Source: Halomonas rhizosphaerae
GTDB taxonomy: Bacteria; Pseudomonadota; Gammaproteobacteria; Pseudomonadales; Halomonadaceae
Length of the DNA stretch: 64,000 nt
Assembly: GCF_030010555.1 (NCBI RefSeq)
Contig: NZ_JASCQP010000015.1
Coordinates: 62,001-126,000, forward strand
Direction of reading: 5' to 3'
The notes below the pieces were generated by a model, which worked only from the letters and a program-made list of their open reading frames with translations, did no database searches and was not told where the DNA came from. The position numbers and the translations under genes are program-made. Below are positions 63,437 to 64,000 of this stretch, piece after piece (the stretch's first letter is position 1; each line of letters begins with the position of its first letter).

Positions 63437-63456
63437 GCTACTGCGCATTCAGACGT

Positions 63457-63906
63457 TTACAGGCGCTTGAGCTGCAGCATCTCGCTGTTCTGGAAGCGCC
63501 GCAGGTTAGGATCGATCAGCTCGAGGGTCCGCTCATCGACGCGCAGGAAGTAGTAGGTCTGCCCTTCGCCATCGGGGGTCAGCTCGTAGACGGTGGCGGT
63601 GGGATCCTGCTCGGTTCCCTCGAGGACCTCCCAGTTACCCGCGTAGTTCTCGTCCGGCGGGTCCTGCGGGTGCTCCCGATAGGAGGCCTCGAGGTCGAAG
63701 GTGCGCTCATCGGCCGCATCCTGCTCCTCGCCGTTCAGGGTCACGTTCAGGTCGATGCCGTCGCAGTTGCGACACGGCAGGGTTCCCTGGTAGGTCGCCG
63801 TAGTCGCTTCCATCTCGGGGGCGGCGGCCTGGTCGGTGGGTCCGGCGGCGCAGCCGGCCAACAGGGCGGCCAGGGCAGTGCCGGCCAGCAAGGTCCTGAT
63901 TTGCAT
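63457..63906 (-). CDS. NlpE-like copper/envelope-stress lipoprotein
   Basis: A 149-residue lipoprotein: signal with lipobox LLAGC (Cys19), a short linker and the NlpE N-terminal domain. The domain's TYQGTLPCRNCDGIDLNVTL carries the C45-x2-C48 pair characteristic of NlpE. YELTPDGEGQTYYFLRVDERTLELID follows. NlpE proteins sense lipoprotein-sorting, adhesion or copper stress and signal through Cpx. The second NlpE domain is absent, as in many short homologues. AGGAGG lies 6 nt before the ATG. The remaining 94 bp to the window edge show nothing I can identify. Confidence 0.85.
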   Translation of the reverse strand: MQIRTLLAGTALAALLAGCAAGPTDQAAAPEMEATTATYQGTLPCRNCDGIDLNVTLNGEEQDAADERTFDLEASYREHPQDPPDENYAGNWEVLEGTEQDPTATVYELTPDGEGQTYYFLRVDERTLELIDPNLRRFQNSEMLQLKRL

Positions 63907-64000
63907 TTGTGTCCTCCTAACCAATGGGCATGACGCCGTGATGCACGGCAGCCTGAGTGACAGCATAACCTCTCGTGCCCTCAGCGGACAGCCTTCCCGC

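Overview
The window is dense, high-GC gammaproteobacterial chromosome. The best fit is Halomonas or a close relative (Halomonadaceae). The evidence is an ectoine hydroxylase (EctD) of the marine/halophile type, FabY-type initiation of fatty acid synthesis, TRAP and Fbp-type transporters, and otherwise ordinary gammaproteobacterial housekeeping genes (glnE, polA, thrB, speA, mutY, hisBHAF, radA, coaD). I see no phage, insertion sequence, integrase or CRISPR array; it reads as core chromosome with a few accessory modules.

Layout. 1-8.4 kb (minus): a catabolic operon. It starts with an RbsB-type binding protein, two RbsC-type permeases and an RbsA-type double ATPase. These are followed by maleylacetate reductase, a TRZ/ATZ-type amidohydrolase, a beta-hydroxyacid dehydrogenase family enzyme and the N-terminus of hydroxyquinol 1,2-dioxygenase, which runs off the left edge. 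Almost all genes overlap or abut. 8.8-14.7 kb (minus): glnE, dgkA, dacB, an SMR transporter and a TrmB-like methyltransferase. 14.9-17.6 kb (plus): fabY, coaD, ferredoxin. 17.7-22.3 kb: a small membrane protein, an outer-membrane beta-barrel with a possible OmpR-like decamer array upstream, a MATE transporter, AtoE and an acyl-CoA thioesterase. 22.3-24.0 kb (minus): an I78-type lipoprotein, two tandem entericidin-like lipoproteins and a TauE/SafE permease. 24.1-27.2 kb: a HIT protein facing a four-gene operon of two related lipoproteins plus a ZevA/ZevB-like metal importer. 27.3-34.3 kb: glycerate kinase and a Dps-family protein (plus), then rmuC, pepD and tmcA (minus).

34.6-37.6 kb (plus): a DctP-DctQ-DctM TRAP operon. 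37.8-41.9 kb: an Fbp iron transporter with unusual layout. The permease and ATPase genes are convergent and overlap by 84 bp, and the binding-protein gene is divergent behind a Fur box. 41.9-48.1 kb: polA (minus) divergent from a DUF2782 gene, thrB and speA (plus). 48.2-50.0 kb (minus): an FAH-family hydrolase and a lone ectD. 50.2-50.5 kb: tRNA-Phe, tRNA-Gln and tRNA-Thr on the minus strand with a clear terminator. 50.6-54.8 kb (minus): a YggX-family gene, mutY, asmA and a PanM/PanZ-like acetyltransferase. 55.0-57.9 kb (plus): hisB-hisH-hisA-hisF. 57.9-61.9 kb: a DUF416 gene, an alkyltransferase-like (ATL) gene, a class I amidotransferase-like protein lacking its catalytic cysteine, and the selD-mnmH selenouridine operon. 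61.9-64.0 kb (minus): radA and an NlpE-like lipoprotein.

The most interesting candidates are the transporter-linked hydroxyquinol pathway of unknown substrate, the two extra lipoproteins fused operonically to a ZevAB-like importer, the tandem entericidins behind a sigmaS-like -10 element, and the cysteine-less amidotransferase. Start sites were chosen from Shine-Dalgarno spacing; two genes (fabY, fbpB) appear to start at TTG and one (MATE) at GTG. All functional calls rest on reading motifs and family resemblance; no database search was run.
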